Origin: Welwitschia mirabilis
Taxonomy: Eukaryota; Gnetophyta; Gnetopsida; Welwitschiales
Assembly (NCBI GenBank): GCA_051453625.1
Contig: JBOZIK010000001.1
Coordinates: 160,534,625-160,598,624, forward strand
DNA: 64,000 nucleotides
Direction: 5' to 3'
Below are positions 12,221 to 24,640 of this stretch, in pieces. The notes beneath the pieces are model-generated. The model ran no database searches, was not told the DNA's origin, and saw only the letters and a list, made by a program, of their open reading frames with translations. Position numbers and translations under genes: made by a program. Each line of letters opens with the position of its first letter. Within the stretch, counting starts at the first letter, position 1.

Positions 12221-12840
12221 TATATCAAATGTATGAAAATATATTTCCATGTAATTTTAAAAGAAGTTACATTCATATATTAAACCAAAGTACAAAGAGA
12301 CTATAGTATAGAAAACATTACATGGAAAGAAAAGGTTATTAAGATATGTAAAGATATCCCCCTATTTATCCAATCATGAAATAATTATAGAAAATAATCT
12401 TAACTTTCTAAGATATGAAAGATCATACCTACTAAGTAGTTAATATCTATTAAATAAGATATTTTAGATTTATTATTATTAAGTACTAATGAAAAATCAA
12501 AATGTAAAATCTAGACTATTTACATCTACATATAATTATTATTATTGTTATATTCTCCTTAAAATCATGCTATTAAAAATTCCAAAACAAATCTCATATT
12601 AATAATTCATATTATATAGAAAACATATTTGAAATATTATTGATCTTATTATATCATTTTATACTATTGATCTTATTCTATTATTTTATATTTTTTGATA
12701 GATCCATTCATACATTAGTTATTACTTTGATAAATAATGTTATTGTTCATGAATGATGATAATATTAAAGAATTAATTGGATATGTCCCATTATTAGGGT
12801 TTAACTTTAACCAATCCTTAATCTAAATATCTAAAACTTC
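12221..12840. other. AT-rich stretch, nothing recognised
   Basis: Low-complexity A/T with no motif or repeat that I can assign. Confidence 0.4.
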
Positions 12841-13775
12841 AAGTAATAATTGCATGCACAAAACACACTTTTATAGTGGGATCAACCCAAAATGTCATAA
12901 ACAAGAAAAACTTAAAGTAGAAAATTATAAAATTAATTTGCATGAGATAAAAATGAAAGACGATTTTCTAATTTTTGAAATTAAAATCTAAAATAAAAAG
13001 CAAATCATATGCAATGAATGAAAATGGAATGAAATGAATTGAGATGAAAATGAGAAAATGAAATCTAAATACAAGTACTAATTAATTAATTAACCTATAT
13101 CCACTTAGATTAATCCTCATAATTAATATCAACTACAAAATGATGCCACTAGATTGTAATCGATACAAACTATAAAGAATATAAATTAAATAAGAAAAAT
13201 ATAATTCAATCAATAATTTTTTAATCAATCAAATTATGTTACATCCACTTATAAGAAAAATCTCTTGAATGGAGGAATCATAGTCTAATACTAAAAACAC
13301 CTTTCTCATAAGAAAAGATGAATCCCTTTATCCTTTGATCTTCAATTTCTCATAATATTGAGATGTATAAAAATATTGTAAAATGTGGTTCAAGGGGATC
13401 TATTTATAATTTTGGATTAGTATTTATTTAGGCCAAAGTATGTGGTGTGAAAGGACGTGATTAAAATTAAATTTTATTATAGGAATAATTAGTTTTTTTA
13501 TAAATATTTAATTGTCATCCATTCTATCAACTAGGAAACCAAGAGAATGACACCTTCAACTACCTATAAATGTATAACACATGGTTGTCTAATGTTAATT
13601 TTGCTAACATATTATCTAGAGTGTCATTTGGATGATTAAACTAGATGAGAATCCTAAACTCATTCCTTTTTGATTTAATTATCCTAATAGTTATCTTGGA
13701 TCTTATCCATATTATTAGATGAATGATATCATCCTTATTTATCCATCATTTCTTATCATTAGCCTTGAGTATAAT
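12841..13775 (-). repeat. Degenerate reverse-strand LTR fragment abutting G1
   Basis: Its left part (gcatgcacaaaacacac; aaatgtcataaacaag) parallels the end of the reverse gypsy LTR at 10380-10460. Its middle (gaggaatcatagtctaatact, 13272-13292) parallels 11740-11770. It ends where the G1 5' LTR begins. Confidence 0.5.
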
Positions 13776-15011
13776 TGATGAATTACCAAATTGTATGTAT
13801 TTGATGGGATGCTATGAGTTTTTTTGTAAGATATTTATATAGGTTTCGATGTAATTCTAAGGATTATGGAGAGTTGATGGATGATCACTAGAATATATAA
13901 TTCCTGACATATTTAAAGGTATTTTAGGTACTTTCTAATGATTAGTATTTTATAGTAAGATCAATGATGCTAGAGCTAATTTTTCTAAAGTTGGAAAAAC
14001 AAGGAGGACTATGATATCTACTCTCATCCTCATAACAGAGAGGATGACATCCCTACACATGTCAAATAGGATGCTAACATAGACTAAAGATGGAACCAAT
14101 GGAGACCTCTTTTGTAAAGGTGTTATTCCCCATGTCATCCCCATGACATAAAGGACAACAAATCATATGTACCATTGTCCCTTTGGTCATTTCCATGATA
14201 ATCAAGACTATACTTGAAATAGCTAACTGACTTTCACCTATTTCTTTCATTTCTTTCTTGTATTTGAATGTGTTTCTTAGTGAATTTTATATGATGGTTT
14301 TCCCTTTTGTGTTGTATAAATAAATCCTCCTTCAACTCCTCTAATCATCTTCGATGCACTAGACATTCTTGTGATAGGAGATCGAAGGGTAGGAGGTTCA
14401 TCCTTTGAGTTGCAGAAAGACATTTCCTTGGTATTGGCCTATGCATCTTCAATTGAGATGTAACTATTTGGTAACCCAGATTCTGGTTTAATTCTTAATA
14501 CATACTATACTTTCTTTTATTCATTTATAGTATTGAATATTCCTTATGGTTCATGTTATTCTTGATTTAGTGATAGTCTTATTAACGATATAGGTCTTAA
14601 GGGTAACCTTCATTAAGATTGATGAAAGTAGTTTAGAATCATTTTTACATTACATTTTATTTAACTAACTTAATAGCCTAAGCTGGTTTTGATTAGTGGA
14701 AGTCTCCTTGGCTAATATAGGTTATATAGGATCAATCTTCTTAACACATCGATTCAGTACTTGGATAGGTGTTCATTTTAAGATAACTGCATTTGTATTT
14801 CATTACATATTTACTTTATTACATTTCTTTAAGTTAGGATAAAATATTTTCTCTAAAAATTATTTCTCCTTCTTCTGTCACATGCCTTTGATGAGTTTAT
14901 GAAATTTGGGTTACTCTCATCTATACTAGTGTGTTGTATTTTGTGGTATATGTATATTAATTAATAAGATTCAGTGAGATGTAAAGGATTGCAAAAATAT
15001 GTAATGCAATA
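13776..15011 (+). repeat. G1 5' LTR, 1236 bp
   Basis: It runs from tgatgaattacc to aatgcaata and aligns with the 3' LTR over its full length, including the shared ggattgcaaaaatat near the end. Confidence 0.85.
14315..14324 (+). promoter_or_regulatory. G1 5' LTR candidate TATA box
   Basis: TATAAATAAA lies about 540 bp into the LTR, in the same position as in the 3' LTR (33018) and the truncated LTR (9666). Confidence 0.5.
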
Positions 15012-15690
15012 TCATCACTCAAATGAGAAATTAAATTTTAGTTTAAATATTTATCTATGGTAATTTTGTATTTATATTTATGAATTATAGGTTTTTAGTT
15101 CATGATTTTCTGTTTTTCTCAATTTTCCAATAACAATCTGTTATCTCTCTATCATCTCCATGACATTGATAATGATGACATAGCTTTATCAATTTATTTT
15201 TTGTTTAAAAATTTTATTTTATATTTCTTTAGTAGTAGAAAAATATATATTGTCTCATTTTTTGTCTCCATGATAAGGTGGATGATAATCTTTAATTTTT
15301 ATTTTCTACTTTTAGATTTCTATTAAATTTCTATTTTCTATTTCTGCTATCTATTTTTATCATCCCCTCTATTATCTCCATGACCATAAGGATGACTATT
15401 AGTTGTTTTTTATTTTATTATTTATTTTTTCCTATTTGAGAAAAGAAATATCAAAGAGAAAGAAATATCAAAGAGAAAGACTACTAATATAAGAAAACAT
15501 TAGAAGGACTAGTCAACTTCAAAATCAAATTAGGTACACAATCTCTAGGTGCATACAATATTCTATCTGAGTTATTTTTTTTTTTTTTTGAATCCAATCC
15601 TACAAATTAAAATTATGTAGATGATAATTTTACTATGTTGAATACTAAAAAAAAGTGAAAATAAGTTGTATTATTATTAACCCCTAGTCC
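15012..15690 (+). other. G1 leader
   Basis: Untranslated leader between LTR and gag. It carries catc/gatg hairpin words (15150-15182, 15262-15290, 15358-15400) that also occur in the G5 leader. It includes a 17-bp tandem duplication (15444-15477) and a run of T near 15572. The TTGGCGCC-type primer site expected at the start is not visible. Confidence 0.55.
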
Positions 15691-16800
15691 TAATATTAAC
15701 CTTACCCTTAAGGAATTAATAGCAAATAGGAAATGAAAAATTAAAACTCCTTTTAATTTATCCTTAGGAGATGATGTTGAATGAAAGAATTTAAATTTCT
15801 ATCCTGTCCTTAGTGGTGAACATGATGATGACTCCCTTCAACACATTACAGACATTGAACAACTAGTTCTTACCTTAGGAAATATAAACAAAAGTATTAA
15901 TGATCATACTTATATGGTTACTTTTCATATTACATTAAAAAGGAAAAGCAAAGTTTCGATTAAGAACTATGTTACATGAGAGTTTAAAGACTTGGAATCA
16001 AGTCTAGAAAGCTTTCATTAAAAGATTTATGAGCAAAGAAACTATTGGAAAAAGGAAAAAGAAGTGATAAATTTTCAACAATAATCAAATGATGATTATG
16101 CTTCCACATACGAATACTTCTTTATTGTAGTTAACTCTAATCTAATCGATGCCTTTACACAAAAAGATCTAGTTAATTACTTTTATAATGGGCTAAATAG
16201 CCAAACAAAATAACTTTTATATTTCTTTTATGATGGAAACTTAATAAACCTCACATTAAAAAATGCTAAAAAAAACATTAGAGGAACTTGTAGATATGGG
16301 TTAAACTTGACCAACATTAAGATATAACCACATTGTAGGGCAAATCATTAAAGATTTAAAAGAATTAAAACAAGATAAGGAAGTGGACAAAACCAAAGGC
16401 AACCCTACAAATTTGATTAGAGATTTTGCAACACCTTTGGAGGGATATACTAAGATGGTTTTAGATGCCAAATCAGCAACTAAAAAGAATGTTATGCCAA
16501 CATGTGGCTTATGCAAAGACAACTACCACATAACCCAATATTTTCCACTATTGCCAACATACAAGAAGAAAATGTATGAATAATTTTATGATTTCAACCA
16601 AAAATTTTTAAACTTTTAAATCTAAAACCAAAATTAGTCACAACCTAGGATGAATTCACAATTCAATTGTAAAATCTTTGATAATAAACTTAAAATTTTT
16701 CAAACCAATTTTCAACCTTTTAAAAATTATTTTAAAAATTCAAACTTCTAACTAAGTTCATCAAACTTTTAACATAAAGATGATCCACTTAGAAATTCTC
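15690..16800 (+). pseudogene. G1 gag pseudogene
   Basis: Translated pieces read EQRNYWKKEKEVINFQQ near 16030-16085 and LVNYFYNGLNSQTK near 16170-16210, matching the Athila-type gag capsid block (LVQNFYNGL in relatives). A zinc-knuckle-like CGLCKDNYHITQYFP lies at 16504-16548, with the last Cys replaced by Phe. It is followed by LLPTYKKKMYE, matched in G5 (59640-59730). Stops and frameshifts are frequent. Confidence 0.75.
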
Positions 16801-17379
16801 TACATAAACTTAGAAAATCATAAGAAAGAAAAAACTCTAGCATTAGAAAAAACAAACTTTAACATTAAAAAGAAAATGACAACATTTAAAACTTAGTAAA
16901 TGTCCTTTAACAAACCATGTTGGTAAACCAAAGACCACAAGGAGCATTAATAACATAACCTCTACCAAATACTAGTGAAGTAAGAAGATATTGTAAGGTT
17001 CATAAAGTGAACATGAAGCAAACCCTCCTCTTTATGAAGCATCAACATTCCAAAATGATACTAGAGATGATGAGGAATAAGAAGACATAAAAATATTAGA
17101 AAATTACAACTTTCCTTCCCTTGGTAAAAATAAAAAGAAAATTTCTTCACAATAATCAAAAAAGAAACTAGCTACCCCTTATATTGATAGCCTTAACACT
17201 AATTTACTTTTTATGAACATCTCAAAAATTTGATGAAAAATCTGAGTATAAACTTATCATTCTAAAAACTTTTACAAGAAAATCCAAAATACCCTAAATT
17301 ATTTAAAGACTTAAGAAGAAGAAAATAAAAATGAGTTATTCATAGCAAAGACTTTTTAGCACAATTTCTCATGAACTTA
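16801..17379 (+). pseudogene. G1 gag-protease linker
   Basis: Degenerate coding sequence between the gag knuckle and protease. In Athila-like polyproteins this segment is Lys/Glu-rich and poorly conserved. No firm motif is seen here. Confidence 0.4.
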
Positions 17380-17960
17380 GTGTTTTAAAAATCTCTGAAA
17401 TTTAAAGATCTAGGGGAATCAATAGTGAGTGTTACATTAGAGGGAGATAAAAGAATTAAAAAATCTTTAATTGACATTGAAGCAAGTGTTAATATCATAC
17501 CATTACACATTTGCAAAAGACTTGGTTTAGAAGATAGAATAGAGCCTACATAGATTCTCTTAGAATTAGCAAATACATTAGTTAAGAAACCCTTAGCAGC
17601 CATCAAAGATTTAGTAATCTAAATTGTAAAAGAATTTTACACTATAGATGTGGTTATCATAGAGGTTCAAACATAACAAAGGTTACCCATTACTTCTAGG
17701 ATGAGCCTTCTATGCAATAGTCCATTGCATCATTAATACAAGGACAAAAATAATAGAGTATTACCTAAAAAATAAAAAGTTTAAAGAGTTTTTGACACAA
17801 ATGAAAAAGACATAGGTGATGAATGGGACATAGAAAATAAAATCAAACAAGCTTTATTCCTTCAACATCCTCCCATTGAAGAAATATGGCTAATGTTACA
17901 TGATCCTATGCTTTATGATGATTCATATGAGATTAATAGAAGTGTTTAATATGTTCAACT
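17380..17960 (+). pseudogene. G1 aspartic protease pseudogene
   Basis: Would cleave the polyprotein. The frame reads LIDIEASVNIIPLHICKRLG at 17467-17526. This corresponds to the L-x-D-L-G-A-S-V-N-L-M-P block of Athila proteases, with the catalytic Asp codon at 17473-17475 kept and the following Gly changed to Glu (17479-17481). Conserved downstream pieces include LELANTLVKKP and KRLPIT-like sequence near 17680. Stops occur at former Gln codons. The matching G5 region is 58230-59020. Confidence 0.8.
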
Positions 17961-18389
17961 TTAAGCATTTAGAAAATCACTTTTTAGATTAAAATGAAGA
18001 AGAAATAAAATCCTTAAAATGTAAGAAACTCCAACTATTAACAACAAGGTAAAACTCATACTTTGAGGGAGATCATACATTACATGAATTAAAAACTGAA
18101 AATTTTAATTTGAATTTGAATCTAAAAGTCTTCCTAGTGTATTGAATTATATTTTTCTCTATAATGATCAAAATAAACCTCTAATAAATAATAAAAATAT
18201 CTTCCCTAAATAAGAGTCTACCTTGATCTTTCTTTTGACTTCCAAAATTTATGCATTTACTTGGTATCATAGAGATTTATTTGCTATTCCTCCTTCTATT
18301 ATTTAGCATAAAATCTATCTTGAGAAAAACATGAAACATGTTGGGTAACCATAAATAATATTAAATCAAACACTTAAACAAGTAGTTAA
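17961..18389 (+). pseudogene. G1 protease-RT linker
   Basis: Degenerate coding sequence between protease and reverse transcriptase. No domain assigned. Confidence 0.4.
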
Positions 18390-19110
18390 GAATTAAATTA
18401 TCAAGTTAATGGATGTTGAAATCATTTACACTATATCAGATAGTGAATGGGTTAGTTTCTTAACTATGATACTAAAGAAGAATGGAAAATGGAGAGTGTG
18501 CATAGAATTTAGAAAACTAAACAAAGTCAGAAAGAAAGATCATTGCCCATGCTTTTTATTACTTTTTAAATGGGTATAATAGTTATAACTAGGTGTTCAT
18601 AGCTAGAGAAGACCAAACCAAGAAAAATTTTACTTTGCCTTTTAGGATGTTTGCATTTAGACAAATGCCTTTTGAACTACGTTATGCTCCTACACCTTTC
18701 TAACTTGCTATGATGGGTGTTTTCTTAGACATGTTAAAGGACTTAATAGAAATATTTATGAATGACTTTTTAATATTTAGAAAAATTCTTTAATCAAATC
18801 TTAAAAAGATTAGAAAAAGTTATTGATAGATACATATAGTATGGATTTCATTTAATTTAGGAAAAGATATTATTCCTAGTTGAAAGTGGAATTTTTTAGG
18901 GCATCACATTTCTAAAAGAGGAATTATGATGGATCCTAAGAAGCTTGGTATAATTCAACACTTAAATCCCTCAACCAATGTTAAGAAACTTTAATCTTTT
19001 CTTAGATATTATGGTTTTTATTATTATTTCATATAGGCTTATGATAAAATATGAAAACCCCTATACTCATTACTAGAAAAAGAAGAAAATATAAACTCTC
19101 TTATGCTTCT
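18390..19110 (+). pseudogene. G1 reverse transcriptase pseudogene
   Basis: Would copy element RNA into DNA. Recognisable blocks in order: IIYTISDSEWVSF near 18421-18460, GKWRVCIEFRKLNK near 18485-18528, NFTLPFRMFAFRQMPFEL near 18628-18678, and IEIFMNDFLIF at 18750-18778. The last is the catalytic F-x-D-D box, with the first Asp changed to Asn (codon 18762-18764, a G-to-A change). The block after RKLNK is shortened, so part of the palm appears deleted. The gypsy-type order, with RT before integrase, is clear. Confidence 0.85.
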
Positions 19111-19179
19111 ATTGTAATAGAACTTAATTGGAAAAGTTATTTTGAGTTAATGTGTGATGCTAGTAATTTTACTATAGGT
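19111..19179 (+). pseudogene. G1 RNase H, left part (interrupted by C2)
   Basis: The frame reads FELMCDASNFTIG at 19141-19179, the first catalytic motif of gypsy RNase H. C2 starts at the next base. The last five bases, taggt (19175-19179), are the left copy of the target duplication. The frame resumes at 28704. Confidence 0.9.
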
Positions 19180-20528
19180 TATTAAGTTATAATTTACCAA
19201 TTTAATATCAAACTAATGTTTTCTATTTAGCAAAACATACTATATCTTATATAGAAAATATTAATTATTATAGGTTAGAAGCTGAAAAATTTATCATAAT
19301 TCAAACCTAAACTTGGAAGTTTAAATATCCTTCAAGGGATAGATTACATTGCCAAGGTGTCGACTACATCTAAAGCTTACACAAAAATGAACTAATTTTA
19401 GAGGGGTTAACTAAATACATGACAGATTGACTAGACTTGTACATCTAATACTTTACAGCAAATCATCAAGGAATTGACTAGATTCCTAAGGAGTTAACTA
19501 GACTTAAACATTAAATTTTTCACAATTGATTATGAAGGAATCAACTAGATTCTTAAGGTGTTAATTGAACCTAGACTAGTGTTCATACTTTGTCAATAAG
19601 TGATCAATCAGATATTTATGTGATCGAATGAACCTAGAGTGAAAAACAATATTGCAGTTTTTCCTAATTAAGAGGATGATTAGATGAATATGTGAGGAAC
19701 TAAATAAGTGATCAAACAGATCCTAAGGAATCAACTATACATGAAGCCATAATAAATAGGGATCCATTATAAAAATATGAGGGTAACCGACTTTAGTGAT
19801 GCCATCAGATGGAGTCAACTAGACATTTTAAGGGTTGATTAGTCATAATAGAAATAAGATTTTTCTAGCTGTTATGAACCCATTTTTATCCACTGAAAGG
19901 TTTTTTTCACTTGGAAAAATCCTAAAAGACCTCACCTATATATTTTCAAGAGTAAAAATCAATAAACACTTTTTGAATCTTTAAGAAATCATTTGTTGTA
20001 CTCATTGGCATTCATTCTACCTGATCAAAGATAAACTAAGAGATCTTGTTATCATTATATATTTGATTAAGTCAGTTGCATTATATGCTTATGGATTGTA
20101 CTATCTTCTCAAGTAGTGTAGCACTACCATTCTTGAGCTAGAGATCAAGTGAAACCTGTGCATTTTAGCACACCATTATCATTACTTTACATTCTTACTA
20201 AAGGTTGAGACTGGGCCTTAGAAAAGTTTGATTATAAAAATTATAAGTGAATCTAGAATACCTAGAAAAATATTAATGAATATCTCGATTAGGCTTGGGT
20301 ACAAAATAATCATTAAGAGTGGAGTCAGGGGTTTTCTAAACCATCATAAATCTTATGTGCTTTCTCATTGGTATTTTTGTGCTTTTTGTTCTTTCATTTT
20401 TCAAAATAGTTTTAATTTTATTTGCATAAGTTTTTAGTGTTCATTTTAAGTAAATATATTCTTATAAAGTAATTCAATTAATTTTTAGATGATATTCACC
20501 TCCCCCCTGTAGGGTTCTTAATCCTACA
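19180..20528 (+). repeat. C2 5' LTR, 1349 bp
   Basis: Starts tattaagttata (TG changed to TA) and ends cctaca. It aligns end to end with 27351-28698. Confidence 0.92.
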
Positions 20529-20530
20529 TT

Positions 20531-20542
20531 TGGTATCAAAGC
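20531..20542 (+). other. C2 primer-binding site
   Basis: tggtatcaaagc lies two bases after the LTR. It matches TGGTATCAGAGC, complementary to the 3' end of initiator Met tRNA, with one difference. Confidence 0.9.
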
Positions 20543-20554
20543 TTAATAGATTCT

Positions 20555-22140
20555 ATGTTAGATCCTAATAGCTCTAAACTCAAGAACTTAAAAATGAATA
20601 ATCCTTTAGATGGATTTTCCACTTGTCATCCACCCATGTTTGATGGATTAAATTATGCATATTGGAAAGATTATATAAGAATATTATTTAGGTCCCTAGA
20701 CATAAACATTAAAGAGATCATTTACAATGGTTATACTATGCCTACTCTGACTAAAACTGATGCCCATGAAAATACCATTGTAGTAGTAAAAACTAGAGAT
20801 CAATGAACCCCCACTAATATATCCATAGCTATCATAGATGCCTATTCTCTTAATGTGATTTTTTCTGTAGTTTTTATAGATGAGTTTAAATCAATTGTAA
20901 AATATGAACATGCAAAAAAAAGCTGAGAACATACTTGAAATTGCATAAAAAGGAACATTCACTATCAAATAGGCCAAACTCCAAATTCTTATTTCCAAAT
21001 TTGAAGACATTCATATGGATGAGGAAGAGGCTATATAGGAATTCTTTGCTAGACTTACTTAAATCATAAATTTCATGACAAGTCTAGGTGAAAGAATGGA
21101 TGGGATAAAGATGATTTGAAAAGTGTTAAGATCCTTTCCAAAAAAATTTAAATCAAAAGTCACTGCAATCAAAAAAAAGTAAAAACATAAACATGATAAA
21201 ACTTGAGGAACTACAAGGTAATTTACAAACTTATGAATTGAAATTTTCTAAATATAGAAAAAAAGCTATTGTTTTAAAATGTATAAAGGAAGAATACAGG
21301 TAAAAAAAAAATTACGTGAAGATCTTGATGATGATGAAGTTACCTTACTAATAAGGATATTTAAGAAATTTTCACATAGAATAAAGAAAGAATGTAATCC
21401 AAGTAAAGAAACAAAAAAATATCACTCAAAATTTAGAAAATATGAAAACAAAGAAAAAGAAATTCAATGGTATGGACATGTGGCAAATGAGTGTCCAAAC
21501 AATAAGAGAGAATAAATAAAGTTAAAGAATTCTTCTTTCATTGCTACATGGGATATTGTAGATAAATATAATGATATTATTTCTATCTAAGATTCAGATG
21601 GAGATTGAAGGCTCTTCTTCATAGCAATTGTGCCTCCACTATACAACCTGCCTAATTCATTTGAACTTCATGATTTGAATCTCATTGAAGATTATCAAAA
21701 TGAGATTAAAGACACCTATTAGAAACTTTATATGAATTATGAAAAATTGATAAAGCACATTAATGATCTGAACAAGATAGTAAAAACCCTCACTAAAGAA
21801 AAGGAGGAATTAGAAATGAAGTACAAGATGGTTAAATTAGAAAAGTCTAAACTTTCACTAGAGGTAAAGAACTTGTTACATTTTGTTAATAAATTTTCTA
21901 GTGATTCAACTAAATTAAAAACGATGTTTATAAGATGAAAATTAGCATATAATAAGACAAGTATTGGGTTTATTTTTCAAACTTCATGAAAACAGCAAAA
22001 TCAAGTAACTTGGCAAAATAAGTTTATCTCTAAAGTTACATGCCATTTTTGTAGTAAACCAGGGCATTTCAAGTTATTTTGTAATGCTAGAAAATTGAAG
22101 TTATTTTCAAATTTAGTTACTACATTTTCATTTAAATTTT
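20555..22140 (+). pseudogene. C2 gag pseudogene
   Basis: Starts with ATG at 20555 (MLDPNSSKLKNLKMNN), then FDGLNYAYWKDYIR near 20638-20682, the N-terminal gag motif of this group. The UBN2-type middle region (20880-21250) is broken by stops. The first zinc knuckle near 21464-21494 is reduced: only the GHVANEC half remains. A coiled, Lys/Glu-rich segment follows at 21732-21935. The second zinc knuckle, 22041-22082, is intact (C-x2-C-x4-H-x4-C). Two knuckles and the SSDSTKL word fit Sirevirus gag. Confidence 0.87.
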
Positions 22141-22420
22141 TTTCTAAGGGGAGATGTATCACATTATTTCAAAAACTAAGTGGATAAAAACTATTAATTT
22201 GAAAAGTATTTTGATTCAAACAACTTTTAAGGTTTCAAATGGAACTAGCTAGTATTTAAACAGTGGGTGCTCTTGACATATAATAAGAGATAAGTCTAGG
22301 ATCAAATATCTAGATGACTTTGATGATGAAGAAGTAACTTTAGATGATAATGAAAGATCCAAAATTAAAGGAACTAGAAGCATTAGTGGAGGTAACTTAC
22401 CCAAAATAAATAAAGTTTGA
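22141..22420 (+). pseudogene. C2 protease pseudogene
   Basis: Region reads YLNSGCS then HIIRDKSR at 22252-22299, the copia DSGCSRHMTGDKS motif. The catalytic Asp is Asn (codon 22259-22261) and a CGA-type Arg has become a stop. No long open frame remains. Confidence 0.8.
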
Positions 22421-23790
22421 TATGTCAATGGTTTAAAGCATAATTTAATTAGTATTAGTAAAATTTGTTATAAAGGTTATAAGGTTATTTTTTATAGTAC
22501 TAAATGTGAAGTTAGACATGACAATAAAAATGATATTATTCTGAAAGCGAATAGAATAGATAATGTTTATAGCATTGATTAATCGTTTTCTAATTATTAC
22601 TTTTCTCATGTTAATTAATAATATCTTTAGCATAAATGTTTAGGTCATGTGAATTATGATCATTTGAAAATGATTATTAAAAAAGAAATTGTCAAAGTAA
22701 TTTCAAAAATTAATATCTAAAAACATGATCTTTTTGATGTATGCCAAAAAGGAAAACAAGTAAGAGCGTCAAATAAAAGTGAAAACCAAGTTTTAACAAT
22801 AATTCCTTTAGAGCTTATTTATATGGATTTGGTAGGTCTATCTCAAACTCAAAGTCTAGGAGAAAAATGTTATTTTAAGTATGGTTAATGATTACTCAAG
22901 ATACACATGGGTTGACTTTGTTATAAACAAATCTGAGACTTATAAATATTAGGTTGAAATATGCAATAAAATTCAAAATGAGAAAGGCCATACCATAAAG
23001 AAAATAGTCTAAAAATCATTTTATTTCAAAAATATTTATTGAAAACCATATTGGTTATTAATTATCAGCTCCAAAAATACCTCAACAAAATGAAGTTACT
23101 AATTAAAAAAATAGAGTCCTCTAAGCAATGGTAAAAATAATGTTAAATGACAAGGAGGTTTCAAAAACATTTTGAGTTAAAGTTGTTAGCACTACATGTN
23201 NNNNNNNNNNNNNNNNNNNNNNNNNNNNNNNNNNNNNNNNNNNNNNNNNNNNNNNNNNNNNNNNNNNNNNNNNNNNNNNNNNNNNNNNNNNNNNNNNNNG
23301 TTGTTAGCACTACATGTTATATTATAAATAGAGTCTCTCTTAGACTAGAAATGGATAAAATTCCTTATGAGTTGTAAAAAGGAATACAACAAAATTTTTC
23401 TTACTTTAAATTCTTTAGGATTAGATGCCAAGCAAATTTAAATCTAATCCTGATGAAGCAATATTTTTGGGATATTCTACTAGAATTAGAGCTTACCATG
23501 TTTTCAAAAAGATAAGTTTAACTATAAAAGAGTTAATAAATGTGCAAATAGACAATGTTACTATAAAACTGAGTTCTTCTAGTGATGAAGAAAACATATC
23601 TCCAAGTACTCTTACAATAAAAGAAATTTCTATCAAAAAAGAAGAAGAAGAAGTTCCAACAAAATAAATCAACACTAAAAACTTTAAGGAGCTAAAATAT
23701 CATCCTTTAGGCTCTATTATTAGATATATTAGCTCAAAGATTAAAACAAGAAATTCCAAGAAGAATATTTATGTTCATATTTGTTATTTT
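22421..23790 (+). pseudogene. C2 pre-integrase and integrase pseudogene
   Basis: Would insert element DNA into the genome. The pre-integrase zinc-binding block shows NGLKHNLISISKI near 22429-22468 and HKCLGHVNYDHLK at 22631-22669. Integrase follows with YMDLVGLSQTQSLG (22820-22862, first catalytic Asp) and VNDYSRYTWVDF near 22882-22920. The C-terminal part reads ACYIINRVSL near 23305-23340 and DEAIFLGYSTRIRAYHVF at 23452-23505. A 100-N gap (23200-23299) with an 18-bp duplication on each side sits in the domain. Confidence 0.85.
23200..23299. other. Assembly gap, 100 N
   Basis: gttgttagcactacatgt occurs immediately left (23182-23199) and again immediately right (23300-23317). The conserved integrase frame fits best if the two copies are one, so this is probably an unmerged overlap. 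Confidence 0.85.
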
Positions 23791-24640
23791 TCACAAATTA
23801 AATCTAAGAAGTTTGAAGAAGCAGAATCCCATGAAGAATGGATGATGACTATGCAATTTGAGTTGCAAAAATTTAAAAGGAATGATATTTGGAAGTTTGT
23901 TAAAAGGAAAAAGGATAAAAATGTAATGGAAATAAAGTGAATATTTAAAAACAAATGTGATGAGCAAAATAATATTATCAAAAACAAAGCAAGATTAGTA
24001 GCATAAGGCTCTAACCAAATCAAAGTTATTAATGTAGGTGATACTTTTATTTTTGTTGCAAATCTAGATAGAATTAGAATGTTTTTATCTTATGAAGCCT
24101 TTAAGAATATCAAAGTGTATTAAATAGATGTAAAAAATGTCTTTTAAAATAAAACCCTAAATGAAGAAGTGTATGTTAAACAACTACAAGGGTTTGTAAA
24201 TCCTTATAAATCTAATTATGTGTATAAACTTAAGAAGGCTTTATATGAGTTGAAATAAGCTCCAAGAGCTTGGTATAAAAAGTTGATCACATTTCTCAAT
24301 AAAAATGGTTATATCCATGGAATGCTTGATAAAAAATTATTTATCAAAAACTTAAAAAAGGATTATATTATTATACAAATTTATGTGGATGATATCATTT
24401 TTTATGCCTCTAGAAAAATTCTATCAAAAGAATTTGCAAATATCATGACAACACACTTTGAGATGAGTATTCTTAGAGAAGTTAAAATATTTCTTGGCTT
24501 ATATATTAAGTAATCAAAAAATGAAATTTTTATATCTCAATCTAAATATGGAAAGGATCTTATTAAATGATTTGTATTGGAGAATGCTAAACAATGGACA
24601 CACATATGTTTACTTCTTGTAAAGTTAGTTTGAATGAACA
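23791..24640 (+). pseudogene. C2 reverse transcriptase pseudogene
   Basis: Copia-type RT blocks in order: WMMTMQFELQKFKRNDIWK (23840-23896), a KNKARLVA-stop-GSNQ block near 23983-24020 with a TAA at a conserved Gln, IDVKNVF near 24126-24146, VYKLKKALYELK-stop-APRAWY at 24220-24280 (TAA at 24256-24258 replaces an invariant Gln), and the catalytic YVDD at 24382-24393. It continues to FLGLYIK near 24493-24513. The catalytic box is intact, but the frame is broken many times. Confidence 0.9.

Noticed and set aside
15012-15060. A primer-binding site after the G1 5' LTR
   Set aside because: Neither a TTGGCGCC-type nor a TGGTATC-type site is visible here, although other copies of the family have the former. 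It is probably deleted or mutated.
15102-15326. 74-codon forward frame in the G1 leader
   Set aside because: T-rich leader sequence with hairpin words, with no counterpart in the G5 leader.
17385-17606. Reverse-strand open frame in G1 and the similar forward frame at 58772-59020
   Set aside because: Their mutual similarity is real but only because both are antisense to the same protease gene in G1 and G5.
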